From Talpa occidentalis (lineage: Eukaryota > Chordata > Mammalia > Eulipotyphla > Talpidae), in assembly GCF_014898055.3 (NCBI RefSeq), contig NW_023605083.1:63528228-63592227 (forward strand): a stretch of 64,000 bases of DNA, given 5' to 3'. Shown one piece after another: positions 45,001 to 49,295 of this stretch (the first letter of the stretch is position 1; the number at the start of each line of letters is the position of its first letter). The notes beneath the pieces are model-generated. The model was given only the letters and a program-made list of their open reading frames with translations, was not told the origin of the DNA and made no database searches. The translations under genes and the position numbers were made by a program.

Positions 45001-45766
45001 CTTTTTTGATTGCTGAGTAATATTCCATTGTGTATATATACCACATCTTCTTGATCCAGTCATCTATTTTTTGGGCATTTGGGTTGTTTCCAGGTTTTAC
45101 ATATTGTAAATAGTGCTGCAATAAACATAGGGATACAGGTGCTCTTTTGAATCGGTTTTTGTGTCCTTTGGGTAGATCCCTAGGAATTGTATGGTAGCTC
45201 CATTTTTAGTAGACTGAGGAACCTCCAGACAGCTTTGCATAGTGGTTGGACCAGTTCACACTCCCACCAGCAATGTAGGAGAGTTCCTTTTTCTTTTCTT
45301 TTTTTTTTTAAGGATTTATTTATTTATTTATCCAAGCACTGGGTACAGTCAGAAGCTCAGGAGGGTGAGAGAATTCACCAGAGCAGGGAACAGAACAGGC
45401 AGACTGACGAAATACACTGCTGAGGGGAGCAGCGAGCCAGCAGGAGAGGTCTGCGCCCCATGTGGGACCCTCATCAGCGGCTGGGCATGGAACCAGCGCT
45501 GCACAGGCTGCGGGCAGCTTCGCAGTCCAGCGCTCAACCGCTGCACCACCAGGGGAGGCCCCACAAAGAGATTATTTTCTAATGCATGTTCTCAAAGTGG
45601 AATATCCCTAAGGGCACTCATAGGGACTTTTTTTTCTGTTTTTCTCATTTTAGGGAAACTAAAACCAACAATGGCATTCATGTCAGGAAAACTGAAGATT
45701 AAAGGGAACATGTCTCTAGCAATCAAATTAGAAAAGCTAATGAATCAGATGACTGCCAAGTTGTGA
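9837..45766 (+). CDS. HSDL2: HSDL2 coding span, exons 2-11 (exon 1 outside window)
   Basis: Ten exons, each bounded by AG and GT, join in frame to 412 codons plus TGA. With the six residues expected from the missing exon 1 this is 418 residues, the human length. What I see: an N-terminal short-chain dehydrogenase/reductase fold with TGASRGIG at residues 16-23 (dinucleotide binding), NNAS at 100-103, and Y168/K172 of the YxxxK catalytic pair; a polar proline- and lysine-rich linker at about 289-307; then an SCP2-type sterol-carrier domain from about 308; and a C-terminal AKL that fits a type 1 peroxisomal signal. Known of the family: HSDL2 is reported in peroxisomes and mitochondria and linked to fatty-acid metabolism; its physiological substrate is not settled. 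Phases are 2-1-1-2-1-1-1-1-1-1 for introns 1-10. No frameshift or stop is seen, so it is a functional gene and not a retrocopy. The promoter lies left of the window. Confidence 0.97.
10001..10679. other. Intron 2 unique sequence
   Basis: No repeat or exon that I can name. Confidence 0.5.
10694..10964 (-). repeat. SINE, first of a pair sharing one target site
   Basis: Older body (GAACCGGGGTACAGGTCAGA). TCCATTGCTTTTT lies on its left (10681-10693) and TTCCATTGCTTTTT on its right (10965-10978). Confidence 0.95.
10979..11298 (-). repeat. SINE, young extended-tail subfamily, second of the pair
   Basis: TTAGAGGCATG block then TTTG repeats. A third TTCCATTGCTTTTT follows at 11299-11312. An 8-10 bp deletion removes part of the GGGGAGCAGAGCAGG box. 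Confidence 0.95.
11313..11529. other. Intron 2 end, unique
   Basis: Leads into the exon 3 acceptor; TTTATTTATCCTTTGTAG is the pyrimidine-rich end. Confidence 0.5.
11530..11628 (+). CDS. HSDL2: HSDL2 exon 3
   Basis: The acceptor is TTTGTAG at 11523-11529 and the donor GTAGTG at 11629, which lacks the usual A and G at +4 and +5 and looks weak. It encodes Ile61 (split) to residue 93. The motif VDVRDEQQ holds the aspartate (near residue 74) that contacts the adenine in SDR enzymes. At 99 nt with phase 1 on both sides, it could be skipped without a frameshift. Confidence 0.96.
11701..11932 (-). repeat. SINE, stack member 1, internally deleted
   Basis: Lacks the B-box region (GGAATCAACCCACTGTGCCA joins directly). 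First of three same-strand SINEs set end to end in intron 3. Confidence 0.85.
11934..12187 (-). repeat. SINE, stack member 2
   Basis: AGAACTGGGGTATAGGCCAG body, head CACCAGGGAGGCC. It starts directly after member 1. Confidence 0.9.
12204..12493 (-). repeat. SINE, stack member 3
   Basis: Young-type body (AAGCACTGGGTACAGTCAGA). Target duplication CTGAAATTTTAATTTT at 12188-12203 and 12494-12509, partly derived from the head of member 2. Confidence 0.95.
12510..12991. other. Intron 3 stretch, unassigned
   Basis: Moderately AT-rich and non-repetitive to my eye. No splice-flanked coding match. Confidence 0.4.
13007..13286 (-). repeat. SINE
   Basis: Flanked by CATTTGATGATTTTT and CATTTGATGACTTTT. 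Confidence 0.9.
13302..13975. other. Intron 3 stretch, unassigned
   Basis: C/T-rich on the plus strand in places (TCTCCTCCTTGG). No exon or named repeat. Confidence 0.4.
13976..14266 (-). repeat. Unclassified LTR-like dispersed repeat, longest copy
   Basis: On the minus strand it runs to TATGCAAGTGTCTTTTACTA and then TTTCTAATAAACCTGCTCTT, resembling an LTR R region with its poly(A) signal. GC-richer than its surroundings. Internal similarity: TTGCATAGACACAAG near 14,020 and CTGCATAGTCACAGG near 14,227. A second copy of the end lies at 29,905. Confidence 0.5.
14267..14651. other. Intron 3 stretch, unassigned
   Basis: No named repeat or exon. Confidence 0.4.
14666..14976 (-). repeat. SINE
   Basis: Target duplication CCCATCTGAATTTA at 14652-14665 and 14977-14990. 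The tail is long and T/A-rich (about 55 bp). Confidence 0.95.
15101..15370 (-). repeat. SINE, older type
   Basis: Body GAACTGGGGTATAGACCAGA, head CACCAGAGAGGCGC. Confidence 0.9.
15371..16164. other. Intron 3 end, unassigned
   Basis: Unique-looking. A purine-rich part lies at 15,770-15,930. Leads to the exon 4 acceptor at 16164. Confidence 0.4.
16165..16279 (+). CDS. HSDL2: HSDL2 exon 4 (NNAS motif)
   Basis: The acceptor is AACAG at 16160-16164 and the donor a strong GTAAGT at 16280. It encodes residues 94-131 and two bases of Thr132. [20 protein letters not shown] carries the NNAS motif at 100-103 that stabilises the central sheet and belongs to the SDR catalytic set. The following VNTRGTYL helix is typical of the family. 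Confidence 0.97.
16280..16869. other. Intron 4 start, unassigned
   Basis: Starts the longest SINE-free stretch inside HSDL2 (15,371-22,297). Confidence 0.4.
16870..17056 (+). repeat. MIR
   Basis: GGGTTCAAATCCTACCCC, then CAGTTTCCTCATTTGTAAAA and ATGAAGGTTAAATG, the conserved MIR order. Confidence 0.75.
17057..17699. other. Intron 4 stretch, possibly the 5' part of a hAT fossil
   Basis: No clear match of its own; contiguous with the decayed transposase downstream. Confidence 0.3.
17700..18650 (+). pseudogene. Decayed hAT (Charlie/ZBED-like) transposase
   Basis: Plus-strand translation in shifting frames gives [15 protein letters not shown] at about 18,402, matching the (D)xEWLxDLAFLVDITxHLN motif of hAT-type transposases and their domesticated relatives. 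It is followed by [20 protein letters not shown] near 18,539, like the NNFxHFPTCxSL and later [12 protein letters not shown] segments. Stops and frameshifts are frequent, so it is dead. Upstream parts are too decayed to align by eye. It lies in HSDL2 intron 4. Confidence 0.5.
19060..19170 (-). repeat. L1 ORF2 3' fragment
   Basis: TCCATCCATGTTGCTGCAAA then ATAGCATGAGTTTATCTTTT, the same words as the L1 copies at 31,758 and 44,971. Confidence 0.75.
19171..19629. other. Intron 4 stretch, unassigned
   Basis: AT-rich; nothing recognised. Confidence 0.4.
19630..19870 (-). repeat. MIR
   Basis: ATCTCATTTTAATCCCTAGT, then CCAAGATCACACAATGAAGG, the reversed MIR order. Confidence 0.7.
19871..20207. 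other. Intron 4 end
   Basis: Contains a short (AG)n purine run at 19,907-19,937 and the exon 5 pyrimidine tract. Confidence 0.5.
20208..20311 (+). CDS. HSDL2: HSDL2 exon 5 (catalytic serine region)
   Basis: The polypyrimidine tract and CTTTCAG at 20201-20207 precede it; the donor is GTAGGT at 20312. It encodes residues 132-166. [13 protein letters not shown] contains Ser152, in the position of the SDR catalytic serine on strand beta 5. The 3' end CAACATTGTG gives QHC plus the first base of Ala167. Confidence 0.97.
20455..20650 (-). repeat. L1 3' UTR fragment
   Basis: AAATTGAGGTATAATTTATA then CCAACATCCAAATCAAGATA, typical of old L1 3' UTRs. Confidence 0.7.
20651..21293. other. Intron 5 end, unassigned
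   Basis: AT-rich; contains short near-repeats of TATAGATTAA type at 20,935-20,995. Confidence 0.4.
21294..21392 (+). CDS. HSDL2: HSDL2 exon 6 (YxxxK active site)
   Basis: The acceptor is TTTCAG ending at 21293 and the donor GTGTGT at 21393. It encodes residues 167-199. [10 protein letters not shown] gives Tyr168 and Lys172, the proton-donor tyrosine and its lysine partner. It continues into [12 protein letters not shown], the strand before the substrate loop. It is 99 nt long with phase 1 on both sides. Confidence 0.97.
21393..21831. other. Intron 6, repeat-free
   Basis: 439 bp. Holds a small GTGTTGGGTGTG G/T tract at 21,460-21,510; otherwise unique. Confidence 0.6.
21832..22026 (+). CDS. 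HSDL2: HSDL2 exon 7
   Basis: The acceptor is CTCCAG ending at 21831 and the donor GTAATG at 22027. It encodes residues 200-264 and the first base of Gly265. The stretch starting [12 protein letters not shown] and ending [10 protein letters not shown] is the C-terminal part of the dehydrogenase fold. It is 195 nt long with phase 1 on both sides. The distance to exon 6 is only 439 bp. Confidence 0.97.
22298..22562 (-). repeat. SINE
   Basis: Target duplication TGAAAATTAGTTTTT at 22283-22297 and 22563-22577. Confidence 0.95.
22839..23113 (+). repeat. SINE
   Basis: Target duplication TAAAATTGCAGGT at 22826-22838 and 23114-23126. The head shows CAGTGGCACAGAGGGTTGAG and a degenerate B-box GGTTTCGATTCC. 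Confidence 0.95.
23305..23575 (-). repeat. SINE
   Basis: Target duplication CATCTCTTCAAT at 23293-23304 and 23576-23587. Confidence 0.95.
23688..23955 (+). repeat. SINE, 5'-truncated
   Basis: Starts at GTTGCGAAGCTGCCCGCAGC, so the A-box is absent. The tail contains (TATG)n then (AAAC)n. Confidence 0.9.
23966..24205 (+). repeat. MIR
   Basis: CACTAGCTTGTGACTTTAGG and CAGTGCCTGGCATATGGTAC lie in MIR order and spacing. Confidence 0.75.
24210..24330 (-). repeat. MIR fragment
   Basis: GCTAATAAGTGGCAGAATCT, the reversed MIR segment. Confidence 0.6.
24360..24740 (-). repeat. L2 3' fragment (tentative)
   Basis: Order of words such as GGATATAACGAAGAGTAGTG and GGATCTTAGAGATGAAACTT resembles a reversed L2 3' end. 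Highly diverged. Confidence 0.35.
24859..24930 (+). CDS. HSDL2: HSDL2 exon 8
   Basis: The acceptor is TTTTTCAG ending at 24858 and the donor GTAAGA at 24931. The 72 nt encode residues 265-288 ([20 protein letters not shown], then DSS), the end of the dehydrogenase half and the start of the linker. Phase 1 on both sides. Confidence 0.96.
25030..25242 (-). repeat. SINE, internally deleted
   Basis: Target duplication CCATTTGGTAATTTA at 25015-25029 and 25243-25257. The B-box region is lost. Confidence 0.9.
25480..25890. repeat. 39-bp direct repeat split by a SINE
   Basis: 25480-25518 and 25852-25890 are identical over 39 bp (CATCTCCATTCTTAAAGTTT onwards to CTACTGCA). The SINE at 25534-25849 lies between them. 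Confidence 0.95.
25534..25849 (-). repeat. SINE, young extended-tail subfamily
   Basis: ATAGAGGCATG block, then TTTC/TTTG units. Target duplication CACATCTCCATTCTT at 25519-25533 and 25850-25864. Confidence 0.95.
25891..26281. other. Intron 8 stretch, unassigned
   Basis: No repeat or exon recognised. Confidence 0.4.
26282..26551 (-). repeat. SINE, older type, diverged
   Basis: Body GGTGGGGTGCAGACCAGAGG, head CACCAGAGAGGCCCC. Confidence 0.9.
26581..26854 (+). repeat. SINE
   Basis: Head GGTCCTCCCTGGTGGCACAG. Target duplication ATATAAATTTAG at 26569-26580 and 26855-26866. Confidence 0.95.
27127..27396 (-). repeat. SINE
   Basis: Flanked by CATTTTCTTTTTC and CATTTTGTTTTTC. Confidence 0.95.
27402..27612 (-). 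repeat. MIR
   Basis: GTATTTATTGGATATCTC, CTGTGCTAAGTACATTGCAT, CAAGTGGCAGAGCCAGGATT: a well-preserved reversed MIR. Confidence 0.85.
27613..28230. other. Intron 8 stretch, unassigned
   Basis: Unique-looking; nothing recognised. Confidence 0.4.
28231..28821 (-). repeat. SINE split by an opposite SINE
   Basis: Left part 28231-28372 and right part 28681-28821 join exactly at the duplicated GAAATACACTGCTAAG to one complete minus-strand element. Confidence 0.95.
28373..28680 (+). repeat. SINE nested in the SINE at 28231
   Basis: Perfect 16-bp target duplication GAAATACACTGCTAAG at 28357-28372 and 28681-28696. The tail is (TAAA)n extended to about 60 bp. Confidence 0.97.
28932..28990. repeat. 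(TG)n(TA)n microsatellite
   Basis: GTGTGTGTGTGTATATATAT followed by further TG/TA-rich sequence. Confidence 0.85.
28991..29387. other. Intron 8 stretch, possibly old L1
   Basis: T-rich; may be a degraded L1. Not assignable. Confidence 0.3.
29404..29682 (-). repeat. SINE
   Basis: Perfect 16-bp target duplication CTACATTGCTTTTTTC at 29388-29403 and 29683-29698. Confidence 0.95.
29900..29995 (-). repeat. Unclassified LTR-like repeat, second copy
   Basis: GAACAGGTTTATTAGAAAAG and CATAGACACAAGCAGGCAGG are nearly identical to the end of the copy at 13,976. Only the poly(A)-signal end is present. Confidence 0.6.
29996..31054. other. Intron 8 stretch, unassigned
   Basis: About 1 kb with no repeat that I can name and higher sequence complexity than its surroundings. 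No exon consistent with HSDL2. Confidence 0.4.
31103..32353 (-). mobile_element. L1 composite insertion with inverted 3' ends
   Basis: The right part (31,499-32,353, minus strand) is a 5'-truncated L1: 3' UTR plus the open C-terminal ORF2 region. At its left, 31,351-31,412 is the same L1 3' end in plus orientation (GGGATTGGGGTCAAAATAAG), so two tails face each other across an A-rich/T-rich spacer. A T run at 31,112 begins the block. Confidence 0.7.
31673..32353 (-). pseudogene. L1 ORF2 C-terminus (truncated, frame open)
   Basis: About 225 open codons. [20 protein letters not shown], the CxxxH-type zinc-knuckle-like C-terminus, then [20 protein letters not shown] and [20 protein letters not shown] are hallmark L1 ORF2p C-terminal segments. 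The endonuclease and reverse transcriptase domains are absent because of 5' truncation. The open frame shows that the copy is recent. Confidence 0.95.
32530..32793 (-). repeat. SINE
   Basis: Insert of GGCTTGGGGGGAGGGTGG in the body; the B-box region is deleted. Confidence 0.9.
32868..33085 (+). repeat. MIR
   Basis: GATCCTGTTCCTGCCACTGT and CTCATGAGGATTAAGTATAA lie in MIR order. Confidence 0.75.
33086..33704. other. Intron 8 T-rich stretch, probably decayed L1
   Basis: Long T-rich sequence with no named segment. Confidence 0.35.
33705..33800 (-). repeat. L1 3' UTR fragment
   Basis: TTATTGATATGTAATTTACA followed by CACCATTTAAAGTTTACAAT. Confidence 0.65.
34268..34536 (-). repeat. SINE, young type
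   Basis: Flanked by CAAAA(A)CAACTTTTT. Shortened around the B-box (GGGGATCCAAACGGCG). Confidence 0.95.
34667..34979 (-). repeat. SINE, young extended-tail subfamily
   Basis: TTAGAGGCATG block. Target duplication GAAGCATTTCT at 34656-34666 and 34981-34991. Confidence 0.95.
35071..35347 (-). repeat. SINE
   Basis: Perfect 17-bp target duplication TTTAGAGGTAAAGTTTT at 35054-35070 and 35348-35364. Confidence 0.95.
35365..35841. other. Intron 8 end, unique
   Basis: No repeat. Leads to the exon 9 acceptor. Confidence 0.5.
35842..35991 (+). CDS. HSDL2: HSDL2 exon 9 (linker and start of SCP2 domain)
   Basis: The acceptor is TTTTATAG ending at 35841 and the donor GTAAGT at 35992. The 150 nt encode residues 289-338. 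The first half ([19 protein letters not shown]) is a charged, proline-rich linker that differs from human but has the same length. [20 protein letters not shown] then opens the SCP2-like domain. The exon lies 10.9 kb from exon 8. Confidence 0.97.
35992..36412. other. Intron 9 start, unique
   Basis: No named repeat. Confidence 0.5.
36424..36536 (-). repeat. Head-only short SINE
   Basis: Only about 95 bp of the tRNA-derived head (from GTGGGACCCTCGCCCTGGCC on this strand) joined directly to a T run. Flanked by ATGTCAATGAT at 36413-36423 and 36537-36547, so it inserted in this short form. Confidence 0.9.
38072..38335 (-). repeat. SINE, first of a pair sharing one target site
   Basis: CCTCTTTAGTCATTT on the left (38057-38071) and right (38336-38350). 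Confidence 0.95.
38351..38655 (-). repeat. SINE, young extended-tail subfamily, second of the pair
   Basis: TAATAGAGGCATG block. A third CCTCTTTAGTCATTT follows at 38656-38670. Confidence 0.97.
38711..39025 (-). repeat. SINE with expanded TTTA tail
   Basis: Flanked by GGTGAACTATTTA (38698-38710) and GGTGAGCTATTTA (39026-39038). The GGCTGG segment near the head is duplicated. Confidence 0.95.
39486..39614 (+). CDS. HSDL2: HSDL2 exon 10 (SCP2 domain core)
   Basis: The acceptor is CTTGCAG ending at 39485 and the donor GTGAGT at 39615. It encodes residues 339-381. [20 protein letters not shown] and then [17 protein letters not shown] form the central sheet of the SCP2 lipid-binding domain. Phase 1 on both sides. 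Confidence 0.97.
39615..40751. other. Intron 10 unique stretch
   Basis: 1.1 kb with no repeat that I recognise. Confidence 0.5.
40768..41064 (-). repeat. SINE, young type
   Basis: Perfect 16-bp target duplication TCAAAAACTATTTCTT at 40752-40767 and 41065-41080. The tail has TTGA and TACATTCA variants. Confidence 0.97.
41195..41445 (-). repeat. MIR
   Basis: ACCCAAGGTCACGTAGTGAG then GGAGCCAGAATTTGAATACG, the reversed MIR core. Confidence 0.75.
41446..41959. other. Intron 10 stretch, unassigned
   Basis: No named repeat or exon. Confidence 0.4.
41958..42026. repeat. (AT)n(AC)n microsatellite
   Basis: About 15 AT units followed by interrupted ACAC. Confidence 0.9.
42055..42980 (-). repeat. 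Old L1 3' end split by a SINE
   Basis: 42,055-42,234 is 3' UTR (ATTACTGAGGTATAATTTAT); 42,500-42,980 reads to ORF2 (TAATATTCCATCATATGGAT). Confidence 0.75.
42235..42499 (-). repeat. SINE, older type
   Basis: Head CACCAGGGATGTCCCAGG is altered; the body carries GAGGCCACCACAGGCCAGAG. Confidence 0.9.
42985..43175 (-). repeat. Second L1 3' UTR fragment
   Basis: CAGTACATTAGTTTACAGCA then AACCATACAGTTGACCCCCT. It starts with a T run, so it is a separate insertion. Confidence 0.65.
43176..43847. other. Intron 10 stretch, unassigned
   Basis: Begins after a 19-base T run at 43,180. Unrecognised. Confidence 0.4.
43861..44129 (-). repeat. SINE, older type
   Basis: Body GAACTGGGGTATAGGCCAGA; partial flanks TACAGTTT / TACAGTTC. 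Confidence 0.9.
44130..44557. other. Intron 10 stretch, unassigned
   Basis: AT-rich; nothing recognised. Confidence 0.4.
44575..45293 (-). repeat. L1 3' end part of the chimera
   Basis: Encodes the end of ORF2 ([20 protein letters not shown]) and a 3' UTR with a C-rich tract near 44,740-44,790. Truncated at GAGAGTTCCTTTTTC, within ORF2. Confidence 0.9.
45294..45563 (-). repeat. SINE part of the chimera
   Basis: Complete from tail (TTTTTTTTTAAGGATTTATT) to head (CACCAGGGGAGGCCCC). The head directly abuts the right target duplication. Confidence 0.95.
45654..45766 (+). CDS. HSDL2: HSDL2 exon 11, stop codon and PTS1
   Basis: The acceptor is TTTTAG ending at 45653. It encodes residues 382-418: [20 protein letters not shown], then a lysine-rich helix ending NQMTAKL and TGA at 45764-45766. 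The final AKL matches the consensus [SAC]-[KRH]-[LM] for peroxisomal import; the human protein ends ARL as I recall it. A SINE/L1 chimera ends only 73 bp upstream of this exon. Confidence 0.97.
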
Positions 45767-46451
45767 AGGAAAAGAAGAAATACGTCAGCCATTAAGCTCA
45801 CAAAGTGTAAAAGGGCTCAACAGTTAAAATCTAATGTTTGTTTTCTTCCCCATTTTATTGTAAGGATATGCATGTGTGTTCTGGAAAAAAAAATGGAATT
45901 TCTGTATCTATTAAGACTTGAAATTTTAATTAAAACAGCTAGCTAATAGCTTCATTAAGCAGAATTCTAAGACACCTTTGTTTTTGATATATTTTTTGAG
46001 TTTTGCTGTCTGAGCCCTCTATCTTCCAGGGAAAGTGTCATGAGTAATTAATCAGGGTCGAGAAGTAACATTAGGATTTTTCAGTTTTTCTCATACAAAG
46101 TGAGGCTAATCTGTTTTTAAAATAATTGGTTTTTGATTGTATACTAATAAAAATATTAATGATATTTTAGATTTTTATATACTTACTTAAAGGGCTTCCA
46201 CAATACATTTTTACAGAAATCATACCATAAACTACTTAGTATATACTATTTGTAAAGATAATGAAATGAAATAAACTTTCTCAGTTTTCCATTTTGCTCA
46301 CTAGCTCGCTAGTTATGTTACCTCTGAGAAAACACTAATGTAATTCAACTAATTGCAGTATACTTTCTATTTTAAAGTCCTAAAATAAAATAAATTCTCA
46401 GAAGTACGCACTTGGTCACAGTGTTTTAAAATGAGAACTTACGCAATTGAT
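45767..46451 (+). other. HSDL2: HSDL2 3' UTR and candidate poly(A) signals
   Basis: AT-rich sequence follows the stop with no repeat that I recognise until the LTR at 46,452. AATAAA hexamers lie at 46146-46151, 46270-46275, 46384-46389 and 46389-46394. The one at 46270 is followed by a T-rich stretch, as expected downstream of a cleavage site. Which one is used cannot be told from sequence alone. Confidence 0.6.
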
Positions 46452-46838
46452 AGTTACTATGGACTGAATTTATGCCCCTTAAAGCAAATTCACATGTTGA
46501 AGACTCATCACCATTGCCTCAGAATTTGACTGTGTTGGGAGACTTTTGAAGAGATTAAGTGAAAAATTAGGCTTTTTTGGGGGGCCCGAATCCAGTCTGA
46601 CTGATATATATATAATGAGAAGATATTTGGTCACAAAGGAGAGGCCAGAAATCCTCACAGAAGAAAGATCAAGTGAGGACACAAGAAGGCACTTCTCTGC
46701 AAGCTAAGAAAAGAGGCCTCTGAAGAAATCCAATCTGTTGACCCCTTGATAATCTACAGAACTGTAAGAAATAAATTCTGTTGGCTTAACTGCCCAGTCT
46801 GTGGTATTTTGTTATGGCAACCTAGCAAACTAATACAA
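46452..46838 (+). repeat. MLT1-like (ERVL-MaLR) solitary LTR
   Basis: TACTATGGACTGAATTTATG at the left, AATCCAGTCTGACTGATATA, AGAACTGTAAGAAATAAATT, then GGTATTTTGTTATGGCAACC and CAAACTAATACAATGG. Order and length fit an MLT1 LTR. Just downstream of HSDL2. Confidence 0.8.
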
Positions 46839-46849
46839 TGGTTTTTGTT

Positions 46850-47170
46850 TTTTTCTTTTTTTTTTTTTTTTAATAGAGGCATGTTTTTATTTATTTATTT
46901 GTTTGTTTGTTTGTTTGTTTATACATGCACTGGGTACAGTCAGAAGCGCAGGAGGGTGAGAGAATTCACCAGAGCCAGAGCGGGGAGCAGAGCAGGCAGA
47001 AGGGCCGAAGTACACTGCTGAGGGGAGCAGTGGGCGGCAGGAGAGGTCTGCACGCCATGTGGGACCCTCCTCCTGTGGCCGGGGAGCAGCCGGGGATTGA
47101 ACCGGCGCCGCAGAGGCCGCGGGCAGCTTCGCAACCCAGCGCTCAACCGCTGCGCCACCGGGGAGGCCCC
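46850..47170 (-). repeat. SINE, young extended-tail subfamily
   Basis: TAATAGAGGCATG block then TTTG units. Sits directly after the end of the LTR. Confidence 0.95.
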
Positions 47171-48454
47171 CTGTTTTTTTCTTTTTAACTTATAAAAAGC
47201 TCTTTCCTCTCATTTTAATTCATTAAAAATACTGTATAATTCTTTTGCTTCTTATCTCCCACTTCAATATTATGCTCTTAAGCAATTTAGCTAATCCTAA
47301 GAATTCTTAAAATCATAATGTTAGGAACATTTAATCTGCATTTTATAAATGAGGAAGTAGAGGATCAGAGATGTGAAAAGATAGATTAAGGCCGAAAGGG
47401 ACAAGCCAGAGTCTAAAACAACCTCCAAGCACATTGGCCTTGGCTAGAACTTGAAGACCTCATGTCCTCCTTTGTGAAAGAGATGACTTCTTGTAGGGGA
47501 TGAATTGTCTTTGGGGTGACAGCCTTAGCTCCCTTGGAAGCTCCTGGTCATTGCTAGCCTTGTGAGGATCAGATGTCAAGACTCCTTTCTACTTAAGTAT
47601 TCTAAGAACTTTCCACCTTTCTCTGCTTTCTTCAAATGAATGGTCTCAAAACTTTGGGAAAGTAAAAAGTAGAAAATACCATGAGGCAGGAATTCTGGGT
47701 TCTGGTCACTAAAACATGAACTTGAGAACTAAAAGGCCCTGGTTTTCTGATCAGTAATTGAGGAAATTGGATGAGGTCATCTGTGCCCCTTTGTGCTCAG
47801 TATCACTGAGAAGTGCTAAGTGATCTGCTCTATTCTATCAGAAAGAAGGTACCGTGCCTATAATCCTAAAGCCTCCTCCATTGCCCTATCTCCCAGCTAC
47901 CTTAGTGAATTCCTATGTGTTCCTATTTTCTGGATCTTTTCCCATTAACTGCATTGAAGTTGTAGTAGATCCTCCCAGAAGTTGGGAGGAGCCATTTTGT
48001 GTGCTGTCCAGTAACCAATTACACCTGTTCCTAAAATAGAATGGTATGGAGGCAAATCATGCTGCTGACTTTTTAGTGATTGAATTAAGTTATTTAGATA
48101 ATTTTAAAACTGACTTATTGCTAGCAAATTTGTCTTTCCTCTTATATATGCCTCATAAATAATCCTCTTAAGTAGAAAAAAAAATCTGTTTCTTCTACCT
48201 ATTTTAAGTTCTCAGCTAAGGCCAAGTAAACTAGACATCAAAAGACAGATGAAAAAGAGAAAAACAAATAGAAGTTTATTAACATGGACATTGCACATAC
48301 ACAAGGGAGCACTCAGTAATTGAAAGGAGTGGTGAGAACTTGAGCTTACTTAATATCTTAACAAGAGAACACATCTTTTAGAGAAGTAACAAGACAAAAG
48401 ATTTTGAGTTTGTAGGATAGAAAATCGTGTAAAGAAAAATATGGATTGTGTAGA
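47171..48454. other. Intergenic stretch, mostly unassigned
   Basis: A MIR-like piece at about 47,310-47,400 (CATTTTATAAATGAGGAAGT). The rest is unique-looking. Confidence 0.4.
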
Positions 48455-49235
48455 TGAGTATGTTTTGTAAGAAACTCCCAAACTGTCTTCCAAAGTGACT
48501 AACATTTTGCATTCCCACCAGCACTGAATGTTTCTGTTGCTCCACATCTTCACCAGCACTTGGTATTGTCAGTGTTGTGGATTTTGGCCATCCTGACAGG
48601 TGTGTAGTTTCTCCTGAGTTTTGCTTTATTAAAAATAGTAAGTGGGAAACATGTAGTCAGGAAAACAAAGTTCTGTTTTATTCAGCAAGCACTTCTGAAT
48701 ACCTAGAGTATTCTACTATCTTGGGTACTGCAGAAAATTACTAAAAGTAGAAGACACTGTCTTTATCCACAGCTAGATACAAGGTATTCTCATTGTTGTT
48801 TTAATTTGTAATTCCCTAATCACATGTGATGTTGAACATCTTTTCATATGCTTACTTGCCTCTATATATCCTTTGGGAGGCATCGATTCAGGTCTTTGGC
48901 TCATTTTAAAATCTGGTTGGTTGTTTTCTTATTGTAGTGTTTTAACAGTTCTCTATATTTTGGGTAAGAGTCCTTCGTTAGATGTCTTTTGCAGTCTGAC
49001 TTGTTTTTCCATTCTTGATACTCTTTTGAAGAGCACACATTTTCTAATTTTAATGAAGTTCAGTTTATCACTCATTTCTTTCATGGATTGTGTCTTTGTA
49101 TCTAAAAAGTGGTTGCCTTCATTTCTCCTGTTATTTTCTAGGAATTTTACAGGTTTGTATTTTATAGTTTTACATTTATAGCTGTGATCCATTTTTTGAG
49201 TTAGTTTTTGTGAAAATTGCTAAGTCTGCAAAGGT
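48455..49235 (-). repeat. Old L1 ORF2 fragment, interrupted
   Basis: TTGCATTCCCACCAGCACTG and TGTGATGTTGAACATCTTTT are L1 ORF2 words. 48,613-48,784 in the middle resembles a reversed L2 3' end (TATTCAGCAAGCACTTCTGA). Confidence 0.65.
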
Positions 49236-49295
49236 TCCTTTTTTTTTTTTGGCACGTTGCTATCCAGTTGTTTCAGCAGCTGCCTCTATTTATTT

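Larger units (their letters stand above)
44558..45580 (-). mobile_element. L1-SINE chimeric insertion with one 17-bp target duplication
   Basis: CAAAGAGATTATTTTCT occurs at 44558-44574 and 45564-45580, identical. Between them, on the minus strand, a complete SINE (45,294-45,563) is followed by a 5'-truncated L1 3' end (44,575-45,293) with its own A tail at the left. The SINE has no target duplication of its own. The right end lies 73 bp upstream of HSDL2 exon 11. Confidence 0.85.
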
